Below, piece by piece: positions 11,441 to 24,270 of a DNA stretch of 64,000 nucleotides. The notes under the pieces were generated by a model, which saw only the letters and a list, made by a program, of their open reading frames with translations, made no database searches and was not told the origin of the DNA. The translations under genes and the position numbers were made by a program. Each line of letters opens with the position of its first letter. Position 1 is the stretch's first letter. This DNA comes from Cryptomeria japonica (taxonomy: Eukaryota > Streptophyta > Pinopsida > Cupressales > Cupressaceae), in contig NC_081407.1 of the NCBI RefSeq assembly GCF_030272615.1, positions 379,709,179 to 379,773,178 of the forward strand, in the 5' to 3' direction.

Positions 11441-12808
11441 CGATAGAGTGCAGAAAGAGATCAAGGAAGATCAGATGATCGAGATAGTTGTTTATTTGTC
11501 TTGTTGATGACTTGATGGAATTGCCTTTAGTGATCGAGGTATTATCGAAGATCAAAGAACTGGTTGTTGCAAACGAGGAGTTGTTTTCTACGTGAAATAT
11601 TGATGGTTGATTTCTGCATGAAAGATTAAGTGATATACCATTGAAAAGCTCATGAAATAGGGAGATCATTTCCACAATCAGTTTCAATAGAAGTTTCAAC
11701 ATGAAAAGAGATTCCAAAGTTTCGTGCATATTTTTAGGCAGTGGGTTTTTCTTTTTCAGTGGAGCTATTTTGGGCAAGATTGGTAGTTCTATATTCAGCA
11801 ATGAAGGTTTCATTTCATACAGCATCGACTGGAGTCCTATTTTTAAGGCATTATATATATTTTACATTAATATGCATGAGTTTTTATGCCATTTTTGGGA
11901 AAATTTGCCCAAGGCTTTTTCTCATGCAGCTCTTTCTTTTTTTTAGGGTTTTTGGAGGAGATATTCATCATTATATCTATATATCCTCTCTCTCTCCTTC
12001 TTTTTCCCTCTAGTTGTTTCTTTTTTGCATACACATTTTTGCAAAAAAGCATTGCAGCTCAGCAATATTTGAGTTTTATAACAATAGCACTCCTTTATTT
12101 TTTCAATAATATAGCAACATATTTCCTTCTTGATACTTCTTGTCTAGTGTTGAATGAAAGATATTGATGATTTTTCTGTGATTTATTCTACGAATCCTTT
12201 GATGTTGTCTCTTTCAAGTAGTATTATTTCAAGAGGATACATGGTTAATGTAGGTTATAGATTGTGTAATCTAATTTTGATAGGTTTGGAGTTGTGAAGA
12301 TAGTTTATTTTCCTTCAAACAGGCTTTCTAATCATGACCTTTCTATGAAATATTTATGTATTCACATGTTCAGTTGAGTTGTGAAGTAATCAAGGTTATT
12401 TGTTGAAGGTTTTTTGGTTTAAGTAGGTTTCAAATCTCAGATAGGATATTTGGTGCATCACCTCCATTAGAATAGGTTTTCATTACATGCAAGATTTCTA
12501 TTCCTTTTCATATCAAAATTATTTATGAGAGATTTACCAAATAGGAAGCTGGCCTGATCTCCAGAGATTCATGTTCACTTTGAGCGACCCACAGGCACGA
12601 AGGTGTTTCCATGTTTCACACGATTACTTGGTTTCACACTTAGCATCACGAGTGAAATCCTCAGTGACAACAATGATTTCACCCACTTGCGGTAATCAAT
12701 GAATTTTAATCATGATTTGATTGACTTGTTCAGGAAATGATTGCTTTTTGTTTTCCTTATCTAAAGATCTAGAAACTTCTGTTGTGCCTACATTTTTTGT
12801 CTAATTAT
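11441..12808. other. Intergenic, pyrimidine-rich in part
   Basis: Contains a T/CT-rich strand around 11930-12030 and several chance ORFs on both strands, including a 177-codon minus-strand ORF at 11292-11825 with no recognisable domain. No gene is supported. Confidence 0.45.
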
Positions 12809-12912
12809 GTGGCCCATTTCCTGCTACTGGTCGAAGATTTTTTTGGTGTGGCCCATTTCCTACTACTGTTTGGAGACTTCTCTGGTGTAGCCCATTTCCT
12901 ATTGTTTGGTGA
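12809..12912 (+). repeat. 39-bp tandem repeat, about 2.6 copies
   Basis: Copies of gtggcccatttcctactact start at 12809, 12848 and 12887, exactly 39 bp apart. The third is truncated. The unit is open in one frame (AHFLLLxxDF repeats) but no larger protein is visible. Confidence 0.85.
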
Positions 12913-12949
12913 CCCAGATCATTATGGTTGGGGACAAGAACATGCAAGA

Positions 12950-14433
12950 ACCACCTACTTTTGAGAAATGGAAGAAAGAAAAGGAGGTGTGGTAGGAAAT
13001 CAATGATGGGGGAATTGTCCCCTTCTTGGAAAGACTCCATGGCCCTTCTCCTATGCTCACAAAAACCTTTGTCAATGGGGTGCTAATTACCAGCTGGACA
13101 AAACCCTAGTGGCGACAGTTACTGGTTTGGCAATGAATTCCAAAAGGTTTTATAGAGACAAGAAAACAAGGGAGGAAGACTTGGTGAGTTTTTTCAACAA
13201 ATAAAAGGATCACTCAAGAGTTAACAAAATGGCTGATGGTGGCTACAACAGGAAAGATCTTATGGCTCCCTTGGCAGACATGGCCAAGTTAATCATGACG
13301 TATATTACACTTGATGATAGATATGCTCGTATCTTTTCCTACTAGTTTGCCATTTTGAATCATTTTAGGCATGGTAAAATCATTTCTATTCCTTTCTATC
13401 TGGCCTCCTCTTTAGAGAATAGTCTTGAAAAACATATGGAGAATCCAAATAATCTTGTTCTCTATGAAGGGTTTATTATGCTCATCATGGAGTATGCCAA
13501 GACCCTTGAAGTTGTGCCCTCTCTATCTAAGAAAGGCCAACATACTAATATTCCAGAAGCCTTTGGCTCAGAAATAGATTTGGAGGATAGTGGGGGTGCC
13601 ATTCCTTTTGATGACCCTGATTATAAGCCAATGGAAGAAGGTGAGATGATGGTCACCCTGGTACGTTTAGAAGTAAGAATCCCCTTAGATGGGTGGCCAA
13701 CAAATATAAATCTACCAGCAAGATGATTTCTAAGGCCGGGCCTCTTTCTAAAAAGAAGAAGCTTGCAGCTAAGGACTATGGTTTGAAGACTTCAGACTAG
13801 GGAATTAAACTAGACATTCCTATTAACATCCTGAAGGAAAAGCGGGGGACCATGCCTAAAGAAGTGGACAATGGGTTACAGAGGAATGGTACTTTGATGA
13901 ACCTGGTGATGGAAGCGACCAGAAGCCAGGAGAGTTGTTGGAAGTGGGTGGAGAGAGAAATTGATACCCTTAAAGTGGAGGTTAAGGAGACAATTGATAT
14001 CTTCACAACTTCGCCAGAGCCTAGCAAATCTGAGAAGCTCATGATTATGACCCAAAAACTCTCCCAAGATGTCGAGGTTATGAAATGCAACCATGAACAT
14101 ATAATTGAAAAGGTGGAATAGTCTATGGCAGAGATAAAGAAAAACCTTAAGAACCTGGTCGACATAAGCAAGGAGGCCATAAATAATAGTATGGAGGGGC
14201 TCAAAAAGATCAATTTCATGGTTGTAGAGTACATATCCATTCATAGTAAATCTAAGAAAGATCTTGGAGGTGAAGACATTGCTGCTAGAGGCAACAAAAC
14301 CATAGGCCCTAGTTCCAGGACCACAAGTAGGAGTAGTAATAAGGGCACCTCCAGATTCATTATGGAAGAATTGGAGGAAATCAATAAGATTACCATCCAG
14401 AAGAACAAGGAGTTAGTGCACTCTCTTATTTGA
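12950..14433 (+). pseudogene. Broken gene for an unrecognised coiled-coil protein
   Basis: One protein can be followed through several lesions. From 13109 it reads VATVTGLAMNSKRFYRDKKT, is stopped near FFNK (13199-13201) and again at FSY (13343-13345), then continues as ILNHFRHGKIISIPFYLAS to 13726. Near 13690 the frame shifts: RWVANKYKSTSKM continues in the +1-numbered frame with a TAG at 13798-13800. It runs on through 13852-14121, stops once more, and resumes at 14125-14433. The C-terminal third is charged and heptad-like (WKWVEREIDTLKVEVKET and MAEIKKNLKNLVDISKEA), suggesting a coiled coil. I do not recognise the family. The sequence is followed by a retroposon-like 3' tail, so an ORF1-like protein of a LINE or another repetitive host family is possible. 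The coding state is clearly dead. Confidence 0.55.
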
Positions 14434-14600
14434 GTGCTTTTGTTTTGGTGTCTGTGTCTCTTTTGTTTTCGTGTCTGTTCTGGGGTGCTCCCCTATTTTG
14501 CTATTGGTTTCTACCTGTTTGGCTGATGGCTGGCTTTTGTAAAACTTTTGGTTTCAGGTCCATGTAAAACTCATTTATCTTTATCAAAAACAAAGATGAA
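14434..14600 (+). mobile_element. Retroposon-like 3' tail after the coiled-coil pseudogene
   Basis: The stretch is T/G-rich ('ttttgttttggtgtctgtgtctc', 'tgatggctggcttttgtaaaac'). It closes with 'catttatctttatcaaaaacaaa', the style of untranslated trailer and A-rich end seen in plant LINE-type copies. No target duplication was identified, so this is inference from composition and position. Confidence 0.4.
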
Positions 14601-16064
14601 CTATATACTTTTTACATAACCATAGGTTATGCTCTTTTGTTTAAATGTATTTAATTCATTTATTTTTCACATACATGATTTTACTAGTTATATTTTCATA
14701 TCATTCAAATTACAAACTTCTATTAGAGTACTAAAACAAATCTAAATGCAGGACTAAGCAATGATACTATTATTATTGGTATATATTTATAATTGGCAAT
14801 TTCAGATAACATGTTTATTTGTGACATTCCAACAATCTCGCCTAAGTATTCATATACCACTTGTTTTTAGATGCAAAAAATAAAATAAATTAAGTTAAAT
14901 CAAGTGAAGCGAAAAGAGATAATTACATATTTTATAATATAAGTCCATAGTATTGCCACACACACTCTGCAATGAAAATGAATCATTGTATTTCCATTTG
15001 CACATAATGAATTGAAACACAAATCATGAGTGGGGATCATAATTTTAACATAATATTATAAATATTTTTCAAATTATAATGAAGGTTTTGTCCATTTTGT
15101 GGTATAACTATGTCTTATAGGTTCTTAAATTTTAAATATGATTTACTTTAACACATCAAAATAATTTTAAAATAAATAAATTATATTAAAAAATTAATAG
15201 TATTGAATATTTTTTATTTTTTTTAAATGATAAGTAATTGGATTTCAAAATAATTAATATTTTTTCATTGATTTTTATAATCAAATCTTGATAATTTGAA
15301 ATTTTGAAATTTATCTTCTTATTCAAGTTTATGTTCATGTAAAATAGATGTAGATTATTTTTACAAGTGCACATTAAAATATTAAAAAAAAATTAAATTT
15401 TTAAATTTAATTTATATTCTTCCCCTTTACTAATCCATATGAACCAACTAAAATAATTTTTTTTTACAAATTGCATTATAGAATGGTGTATTTAAAAACC
15501 AACCCTAACTAAAATGAGTTATCTAAGATTGAAGATAGAGAAAATAATCTATATGATATATTAGTAGTTTTATTTTATTTGGAAGTGAATTATAGATATT
15601 AAATAAACATTGCATAATCATCTTAGAATAATATTAGGTACTTGTTTGTTATTCATAATCTTGATTCATTATCATTGAATTAAACTATTAAATTTTTCAA
15701 ATATGGTCAATATGACCATTATAATTTAACAAATTCATCGAATATGTTTCTAGACATCAATGATTTATTATTATATTAAATTTGCATACATGAACATACT
15801 ATTTTGGATAGAAAAGTTCAATTAAATTAGATTTATGAGTTCAAAGCTCAATCACATGTATAAATTTAAGTTGGAACTTGCTAGCTAAAAAAATATTCCA
15901 ATATGTGGTAGAGTAGTGCATTTGAAACCGTGATGCATTTGAAACCAATCCTAACTCAATTAAGTTATTTAGGAGTCAAGATTGAGAAAATAATTTATAC
16001 TAAGAAGATGAAGCATTCACCACTTGTAATATGACTTTCAATAATTCTTTCCATACACACTGTA
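14601..16064. other. AT-rich intergenic stretch
   Basis: Very AT-rich sequence with poly-A/T runs. I see no gene or array. Confidence 0.6.
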
Positions 16065-16637
16065 CTATCGATCTTCCGGTACTGATATTGGCTCATTTTT
16101 CTTAAAGAATGGCGTTGTGCAGATGGGACAAGTATTGTGATCCTCAAGCCATGGCCAAATGCAGTGAGAATGAAATATACGTCGGATCATACAAGGAATC
16201 TCTCGAACATTTTCTCCGAGAATAAAATCATCCCTACAAACTCCACAGAAAAGTTCATCATCAACATGAAAACCTGAAATTGTTACAATGGGCAGTGCCT
16301 CTACAAATTCTTTCGCCTTCCTTTCATTCTCTACTATCTTCACGATCTTTTTCCGAAGAGAATCGAAGGTATTGAAGACCCCACGTAACCACCGAATATC
16401 AGCAGGGAGTCGATCCTCGTGAACTTCAGAATATAATGAATATAATGAATCGTGAATACAGTTAAGCCGTAGCAGACGACGAGGCAGAGCTTCACGTTCC
16501 ATAAAACAATTTGCTTGCATGAATAAGTTGGTGGCTTCGATACGTAAATCCCCCATGCGGCATTCCAGGTTTTTGCACCACTCCGCAACTTCCTTCTCCT
16601 CCTTGCAACCCATATTCTTCTCCTCCTGCATTTGCAT
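16065..16637 (-). CDS. RING-H2-like finger protein, putative E3 ubiquitin ligase
   Basis: An intact single-exon ORF of 190 residues. The N-terminal ~115 residues are helical and charged with no named domain. The C terminus (131-173) is a RING module: CGVCRDDFILGENVREIPC, then FHSHCIWPWLEDHNTCPIC. Zinc-ligand candidates are C131, C134, C149, H156, C159, C170 and C173, and the WPWL helix that contacts E2 enzymes is present. In the usual pattern C149 is followed by x-H-x-x-H. Here the segment is CMIRRIFH, two residues longer and with Arg where the first His belongs, so one ligand seems missing. RING-H2 proteins transfer ubiquitin from E2 to a substrate. Whether this one still can is open. The ATG at 16637 is the first in frame; M3 and M9 are alternatives. 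A TATAAAG on the minus strand lies at about 16654-16660, close to this ATG. The gene stands alone between AT-rich intergenic DNA. Confidence 0.8.
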   Translation of the reverse strand: MQMQEEKNMGCKEEKEVAEWCKNLECRMGDLRIEATNLFMQANCFMEREALPRRLLRLNCIHDSLYSLYSEVHEDRLPADIRWLRGVFNTFDSLRKKIVKIVENERKAKEFVEALPIVTISGFHVDDELFCGVCRDDFILGENVREIPCMIRRIFHSHCIWPWLEDHNTCPICTTPFFKKNEPISVPEDR

Positions 16638-16640
16638 TTC

Positions 16641-17287
16641 TTCACTTCACTGTCTTTATACCAAACGGTTAGGTTAGAAAATTAATAGTGAGAAGATTTT
16701 CAATTTGGTATGCGAATTTGTGGTATGGATTGCAGTCATCTAGAAATATGTAGTGAATGAAGCGTAGTCGGGGTTAGTTTCATCTTGCACCCTCTCAAAA
16801 GAGACTAACCGTTGATCCAAATGGTATTTGATTTATGGATGATTTTCTACGGCTCCTATATTTAAAATTAACTAGTATTACTCCCTACCTTTATAGACAG
16901 GAGATTAATGTTTTCACATCTACTTTTATTATCATTTGTTTGTTTTTCAAATATTAAAGGTGATTTCTAATGTTTGTTGGGTAGTGATTTTTTTTTAAAT
17001 GTCAAAATTTAAATTTCTGATTGGTTTTTACAATTTTTATCCAGTCCAAATTTGTAATTTTCAATTTGTAAAATTTAATTGAAAAAATGGATCAATAATA
17101 TATGAGACGAGAAAAATCAATCCCATAAAAATCAATGCAAATGTGGGTTTTCTACTGCCATCCACTGTTTGTCTGTTTGTTGTTCATAAGGGATTGTTGG
17201 TATGGGTTTTTAGAATTTTAGTTTCAGTTACAATTTATGAAAGTTTACCATACATGTTAATTTGTATTTTGTGTCCACCTTAAATTT
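16641..17287. other. Upstream region of the RING gene
   Basis: AT-rich sequence holding the presumed promoter of the minus-strand RING gene. A TATAAAG is visible about 17-23 bp from its ATG; no other motif is certain. Confidence 0.4.
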
Positions 17288-17677
17288 TTGTTACTGTTGC
17301 AATTTGTAGATCTGGAATATATTTTCCTAAATACCACCATTGAGCTAGGACACTCAACATTAAAGGGATGCAACAAACACCCTCATCTTGGCATTTTACT
17401 TCCTATGGCTGGTGTTGCTATAACTATTGTTTTTGCTTTCCTATTGGTCAGGTTTCTTTTGTGGAAGGCCAAAGACAACCCAAGCAAAAGCATAGAAGAG
17501 GATTTGCCGACTTCACTCAAAACATTCATATACAAAGAGTTGCAAATTACAACCCAGAATTTCAAGCACAATCTTGGGAGTGGATCATTCGGCTCTATGT
17601 TCAATAGAAATCTACAAGACATGCTTGTGGGGGTATTTCATTGGAACCCTACAAAAGTTGCAAAGTCCTATTTATAA
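17288..17677 (+). pseudogene. Fragment of a G-type lectin S-receptor-like kinase (membrane span and kinase start)
   Basis: The 129-codon ORF contains a transmembrane segment (GILLPMAGVAITIVFAFLLV, about residues 36-58) and a basic stop-transfer WKAKDN. A juxtamembrane stretch ending SLKTFIYKELQITTQNFKHN is followed by the start of a kinase P-loop, LGSGSFGSMF. This matches the order in plant G-type lectin receptor kinases (F-x-Y-x-x-L-x-x-A-T-x-N-F then LGxGGFGxVF). The P-loop Val is Met, and homology ends within ten residues. The Lys-containing VAVK strand and all later kinase subdomains are missing. The start is arbitrary because the true upstream lectin and PAN regions are absent. It is a truncated gene relic. 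A second relic of the same family, carrying the other end of the protein, lies at 59.6 kb. Confidence 0.75.
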
Positions 17678-17748
17678 TTTGTCTTTTTTTGGAGTAAAGT
17701 TGGATAATAGGCTAGTTTAGCTTTAAAATATATTATAATTCCCAACCC

Positions 17749-17763
17749 TGGAAAATTTATGTT
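17749..17763. repeat. 15-bp target site duplication, left copy
   Basis: tggaaaatttatgtt at 17749-17763 is repeated exactly at 18078-18092 and brackets the LINE fragment. Confidence 0.8.
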
Positions 17764-18077
17764 TTTGATTAAGCAAAAATAGGTTTTGAGGGGACTCGAA
17801 ACCCTGTACATCATATCCAAAGATAGATCAATAAAGTATCTAGACCAAAATTAATAACATCAAAACAGAACGAGCTGCAAGAGAGAAGAAATACATAAAC
17901 ACAGCAACCAAAGGAAAAGATAGGAAAAAAATAGCGAGATACTGGCAAAAAAGAAACAAAAAACAACCATCCAGCTGCATGAGAATATTGAGACTATCAG
18001 TAGCCTCTGTCTCCAGTATTAACATGGTCTTTGCAGCTTCCTTGAGGTCAAGAAGATCCCGAGGCATACAAACCTAT
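17764..18077 (-). mobile_element. 5'-truncated LINE-type retroposon with target duplication
   Basis: Read on the minus strand, the insert ends with 'gggtttcgagtcccctcaaaacc' followed by tatttttgcttaatcaaaaa, resembling the 3' end of plant LINE copies. An upstream ORF (LLDLKEAAKTMLILETEATD) is cut off at 18077. The insert is bracketed by a perfect 15-bp direct repeat, as expected of target-primed reverse transcription with 5' truncation. About 314 bp survive. Confidence 0.75.
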
Positions 18078-18092
18078 TGGAAAATTTATGTT
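18078..18092. repeat. 15-bp target site duplication, right copy
   Basis: Exact copy of tggaaaatttatgtt on the right side of the LINE insert. Confidence 0.8.
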
Positions 18093-20661
18093 ATGGATGT
18101 GTAAAATGATTGATTTTTACTTTAAAAATAATTCAATCCCTAAAAAAATGGGAAAATTTTCCTTTTTAGGAAGGAATGGAAAACATGGAAAATTTATATC
18201 ACGAATGTGCCAAATGAAGAATTTATAGTTTACAATTGATTTAAGCCCTAAAATTTTTGATAGAAGACATGTGAATTTGGTAAAAGATTTGTCTCAACTT
18301 ATTGGAAATACAAAAAAGTTCTACACAGAATTGACTCCTTTTCAGTGCAGATGCAAAACAAATGATTTTTGCATGACAATTGATTGGAACCTTACTTAAA
18401 ATTGTTGAGCACACACTGGATGTTGAGACCGGGTTGGGGTTGAATCAACAAAAAATAAAATTTTGGACTTTAATCTTGCATTAACCAAACCATTCCATAA
18501 AAATGAAGACATCACAGAACATTCATATCAATCACACATGAACACCAGAATTTATACATGAAAAACCCAAACTGGGAAAAACCACAGTGAGGGCAAACTC
18601 ACAAAATCAATCCACTATATGGAAATGTTGTACAAAAGAGAGAGGTCATTGCTTCGGACTTGTAGACCAAGGCTAACTACTCCTGGGGCAAGATACAAAA
18701 GAGGGCTTGCAAACCTAATGCTAAAGTTATAACAAGGCAAGATACATATTTATAACTTTTAAGAAAAGAACTATCTAAATAAAATAATCTTGATATTTTG
18801 ATTACAGTCATTGTTAAAAACAATCTCTAACCTTACTGAAATATTTAGACTACCCGACCTTCTAGATCACTACATCCACATCCACTATCACTTATGCATT
18901 GCAATACCATCTAACATAGCAAATGAAATCAAAATCCTTACATCAAGATGCACATACTTACTCTTGAATTCTGCATACATATGTCACATATTCATCATCA
19001 TCCAACTTACATTTCTCTCATCTATTCTTTTCAAAAAATCATCAAGTATATATACCAAATCGAAATGAAAACATCTTCACCAAGTGGGCCAAAAGATAGA
19101 TTGTAATGTGTACACATATTTCCAACCCAAAATATACAACTAGATAAGAAATATAAAACGTGGTGATGGTTTAGTATCAGTTAGTTTGTGCTGGCTAAAT
19201 TGAATGAGATAGTATGAAAGAAATGGATAGAAATGATGTTGATACTCGTATGTTTCTCTCCTATGCTCTGAACTATAGTTCCTAAATTTTCTAGAACTAT
19301 TTGTTGATTGGAGTGGATGTTTGGGATGGTAAGTGGCTATTTGGAATTGATGTCAAACTTGTTGGTCTAGAAGAGATACTTAACTATTCTCTACGCCTAA
19401 AGATGGTTCTAAAATGGGTAGTTAATGTAAGTTGGTGCAAAAGACATCTGGTTGTATGGAGTATTTGTATAGATATGAGCATGGATATTTGTGGGAATAG
19501 ATTATGGTCTATTGTGATATTTTCAGAGCTATGTTGGTGTTTTGTGGAGACCTATTTTTCATTTCAGTTATGGCTAATTGTTCTGGTGAGTAGCCTTTCA
19601 TGTATTTTGGTCTACTATGTGGTAGATATGCATTAGATAGTTATGTGGTTCAAAGCAATGTTTATGGATGTACATTCTCATTATATCTCATTTTTAAAAA
19701 GGATACATGATCTTCAATTGGATTTAATTAATTCTAAGTTCGAATTGATACATTTGTAGTACAGTGGTGTGGAGAAATATGTTTCATTTCTTAGGTCATG
19801 ATTGGTGAAATGTTGTAGATGATTGGTTCAAGTTTCCTAATATTTTATGTTGCTTATTTAGCTGTCCACAAGTTTTTTTGGTGGTTTGGATTGAAGTTTA
19901 ATTTTTTTGTACATGCATAAGTTAATTGTTGTATCTTTTGAGGCCAACTCACGTGTCTTTGATTGGTGTAATAGCATGTAGATGCATGAAATCCATATTG
20001 GGAGTATTTGGAAGGTGTTCCAACATGGTGTGACCCTTCACACATTTCATTTTCCTTTCAAATTTGTGTTGAAGAGTGTTTTTGGGTTGATGGTTTGTAT
20101 GAACATGTTACATCTTATTAGGTTGACCTAATGGAAGGGTCAAACTGATTATGTTGATGGATGAATAAGTAGACCGTTTTATGTGAAGTCATTGTGAAGT
20201 GGTGAAAAGGTTCAGATATACAATGGAGTAGTGATGAAGAGAATTTTTTATGTGTATTGAATTGCTAATTATTATCAATATTTTGGTAGATGTTTTTTCT
20301 ATAGTTTATTATTGTTGATATCATTGTATTAGAGGAATTATATCTTGCCTTGAATAAGTGATGTTTACTGTGTACAATTAATTACTATATCTTTCCCTAA
20401 GGTTGTGTATCTCAGCTTACAAGTCATCTTTTCGAGCAGTGAGCTCCCTGGCCTTTGGCCTAAACTTGGTATTTATTTTTTTATATATTATGAGTTTGAT
20501 TCACCATTGTTTTTCCTAGTTTGGGTTTTCTAGGTAAAAGTATTAGTGTTCATGTGTGTTTGGTTTAGTGATATCAAATTATTTACTTTCATGCATATAA
20601 TTGATGAAATGAATGATAAAGTAAGAAGTTAAATCTAATCAATTTTAGAGTAGACATGTAA
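18093..20661. other. Intergenic, possible old retroelement remnant
   Basis: Around 18530-18640 the phrases 'atttatacatgaaaaaccc' and gggaaaaaccacagtgaggg recall the conserved part of many plant copia-type LTRs, but no paired LTR or coding region is visible. The remainder has only chance ORFs (for example 19301-19636 +). Confidence 0.35.
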
Positions 20662-20723
20662 TTGAATAATTTTATTTAATATAACTAAAATATTAATTCA
20701 ATAATTAAAGTATAATGTGGTTG
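20662..20723 (+). repeat. 62-bp direct repeat, left copy
   Basis: From 'ttgaataattttatttaata' to 'gtataatgtggttg'. Matches 24209-24270 with about two mismatches in the same orientation. Together the two copies bracket the inverted-repeat composite. Confidence 0.9.
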
Positions 20724-20743
20724 TTGTAATGAAGGGAATTATG

Positions 20744-22180
<1,437 letters not shown>

Positions 22181-22849
22181 CTTGGGATCATTAATATTTA
22201 TGCATATTTAGTGGGATGGAGTACGGGGCCTATTTTTGGCTCTCTACTTTATGTCATTAGATTGCATTCTTGTCCATGATTGTAAGGAATGTGTTGGTCA
22301 AATCAGTGCTTCTGAAATGATGTGTTGATTGGTGACATCTTGGGTGAGTTGTATGATCTTCTCATGGTGTTTTATGATATTTCTCGTATGGTTCTTTTCT
22401 TGGCACGATATTTCTTGGTTAAGGCTTTCGTTAATGATTCCTTCTATGTAGTGTGGCATCTTGAGAGCCTTTGCTAGTATGGGGAATGTATTACGGCTCG
22501 TGTGTCCTTATGGTTTCACATCAGTTTTTTTGATGAGATGCACTGGTAGGCTTGTGTGATTTTATGATTGGTAGTGGTATGAGGTTATCAAATAATGATG
22601 TTTCTTTTTATTCTTGTATATATGCTCTCTGGATCTATGCATTTTGCATTTCTTGTTTCTTATGATTTTTTGTGTTTTCTCGATGGATGTTTATACTACC
22701 AGTTACAGAATTTTGCCGCCTTTTAAGATTTGTGATTTTTTAGGATACTCATGCCTTCGATGATGAGAAGCTTGGTAGGTTGTTTAAGTTTCATTCTTCA
22801 GATTTTTCATTTTCTATTCGTAAGGTGGTGGGCTAGAGGTGGCTGGTGG
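22181..22849. other. Spacer between the inverted-repeat arms
   Basis: A 669-bp T-rich spacer. On the plus strand its last ~100 bp reads DTHAFDDEKLGRLFKFHSSD and then SIRKVVG, with a stop, directly into copy 2. The spacer therefore seems to be upstream sequence of the right-hand ORF that is absent from the left arm. A possible splice acceptor ('ttttttag|gatactc') precedes this segment. Confidence 0.5.
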
Positions 22850-23331
22850 AAAATGCTAATGTTTTCCTTGTTGAAGTGGCTTCTCGGTTTGTTACTGTTT
22901 GTATGTATATGCTCATGGATTCTTTTTTCGTTCAGGCATTATTAGATGCATACTTACAATCCTCTTTTTATTCTTCTTTTGATTTGGATCGTGCTCTGTC
23001 CTCTTATCATTTTGAACTTGGTGATTTTCCTTATGGTGCCTTTTTATCTCAACATCAATTATTAACTAATGGTTGGCATTGTGAATTAATTTTTGTATTG
23101 AGAGGAGGTTTTCTTTCTGATAACTATGATGATAATATGCTTTCTCTTCAAGTCTTCTTGGACCATGTGTCTCCAATTACCTTGGTCACTATTGTAAATG
23201 TTTTTTCAGGTTTACACTTTCTTCTTGAGTCTATGAATGCAGTTATGTCCCTTCCAAGCATGGTGGAACCTTTGCAGGTGATTGCTCTGGATGATCAGGT
23301 TTTGATTTATTCTCAGTATGAGGTGATTTAG
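22846..23331 (+). pseudogene. Unrecognised retroposed ORF, copy 2 (in right arm)
   Basis: 161 codons that align with copy 1 along their length: AYLQSSFYSSFDLDRALSSY, FELGDFPYGAFLSQHQLLTN, FLLESMNAVMSLPSMVEPLQ. This copy stops at QYEVI (TAG), after which PPPDVGPSI continues in frame as in copy 1, so the end was shortened by a point change. Upstream the same frame extends to DTHAFDDEKLGRLF across one further stop, so the true protein was longer at the N terminus. No family is recognised. The 3' trailer ends 'ataaaattagtggttctcc' and then a run of 12 A residues at 23688-23699. Confidence 0.5.
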
Positions 23332-24154
23332 CCTCCTCCAGATGTGGGTCCAAGCATCTGGTTTCTTCATCCTTGATGGTGGCATGCTTGGCCTTCTTTT
23401 GAGTTTTTTGGTAGGTAAATTTTGTAATTGGCTCCCAAGCTTTGGATGGGTTTGGTTCTCATATTGTACTCGGGGTTGGCTTATAATATTTTTTGGATAG
23501 GTTGGGCATGGGTTGGAGGGTTGAAATCTTATTTTTTCATGTAATTGTATATGTTATATCCACCCAATGGTGGTCTTTTTATGAGCAAGACCGAAGGTTT
23601 TCTTTGCCTGGTTCTTTCCTATCAGTTCTCTTTGAACTAGGTTTGTAAAATTTATCATTAATAAAATTAGTGGTTCTCCACTTTTATAAAAAAAAAAAAT
23701 GTACAAACAAATTTTGAATAATTTTAAATATATTAATTTTAAAATAGTTTAAAATATTTTGATATATCATTTCAAAGCTCATATTTTATTTTAATAAACT
23801 CTTAATGATATCTCTAATTTTAATTACATAATTTGTTAAAATAAATATATTAATGGCATTATCTATTTTATTTTTAATTTTAATATACTTATTTAATTAA
23901 TTATATTAATTTATAACTTTTATTTTTTTGAAATTATATAGAAGTAAGAGATATGCAAAGTATTAAAATCCATGGACTATAAAGTATTACGGTAGACCAA
24001 AATCAAAGAAGAATTTTGAAGTAAGACTTTAATAAAAGGGTATGAAAATTCATCTTGATCATAATACTCTTCTTTGATTTTGATATGCTTTGAATGTTCT
24101 ACTTTATGTCATTTCGCTTCAACATAGTAAACTGGTATTTTTTTGAAGCTTCAA
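22850..24154. repeat. Right arm of the 1.3-kb inverted repeat
   Basis: Reverse complement of 20872-22180, ending in 'ttttgaagcttcaaaatta'. Its poly-A run (23688-23699) corresponds to an interrupted A-rich stretch in the left arm, so the retroposon tail lies inside both arms. Confidence 0.92.
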
Positions 24155-24208
24155 AATTATATTTAAATTTATAGAGGTATAGATGAATCATTAATGAATT
24201 TAATGAAA

Positions 24209-24270
24209 TTGAATAATTTTATTTAATATAATTTAAATATTAATTCAATAATTAAAGTATAATGTGGTTG
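24209..24270 (+). repeat. 62-bp direct repeat, right copy
   Basis: Second copy of the unit at 20662-20723. It differs at about two bases, so it is better conserved than the arms. Confidence 0.9.

Noticed and set aside
11292-11825. 177-codon minus-strand ORF
   Set aside because: Partly inside the degenerate repeat tract; no recognisable domain and competing ORFs on the other strand.
18530-18640. LTR-like phrases of a copia-type element
   Set aside because: No second LTR, PBS or coding region could be found, so no element is called.
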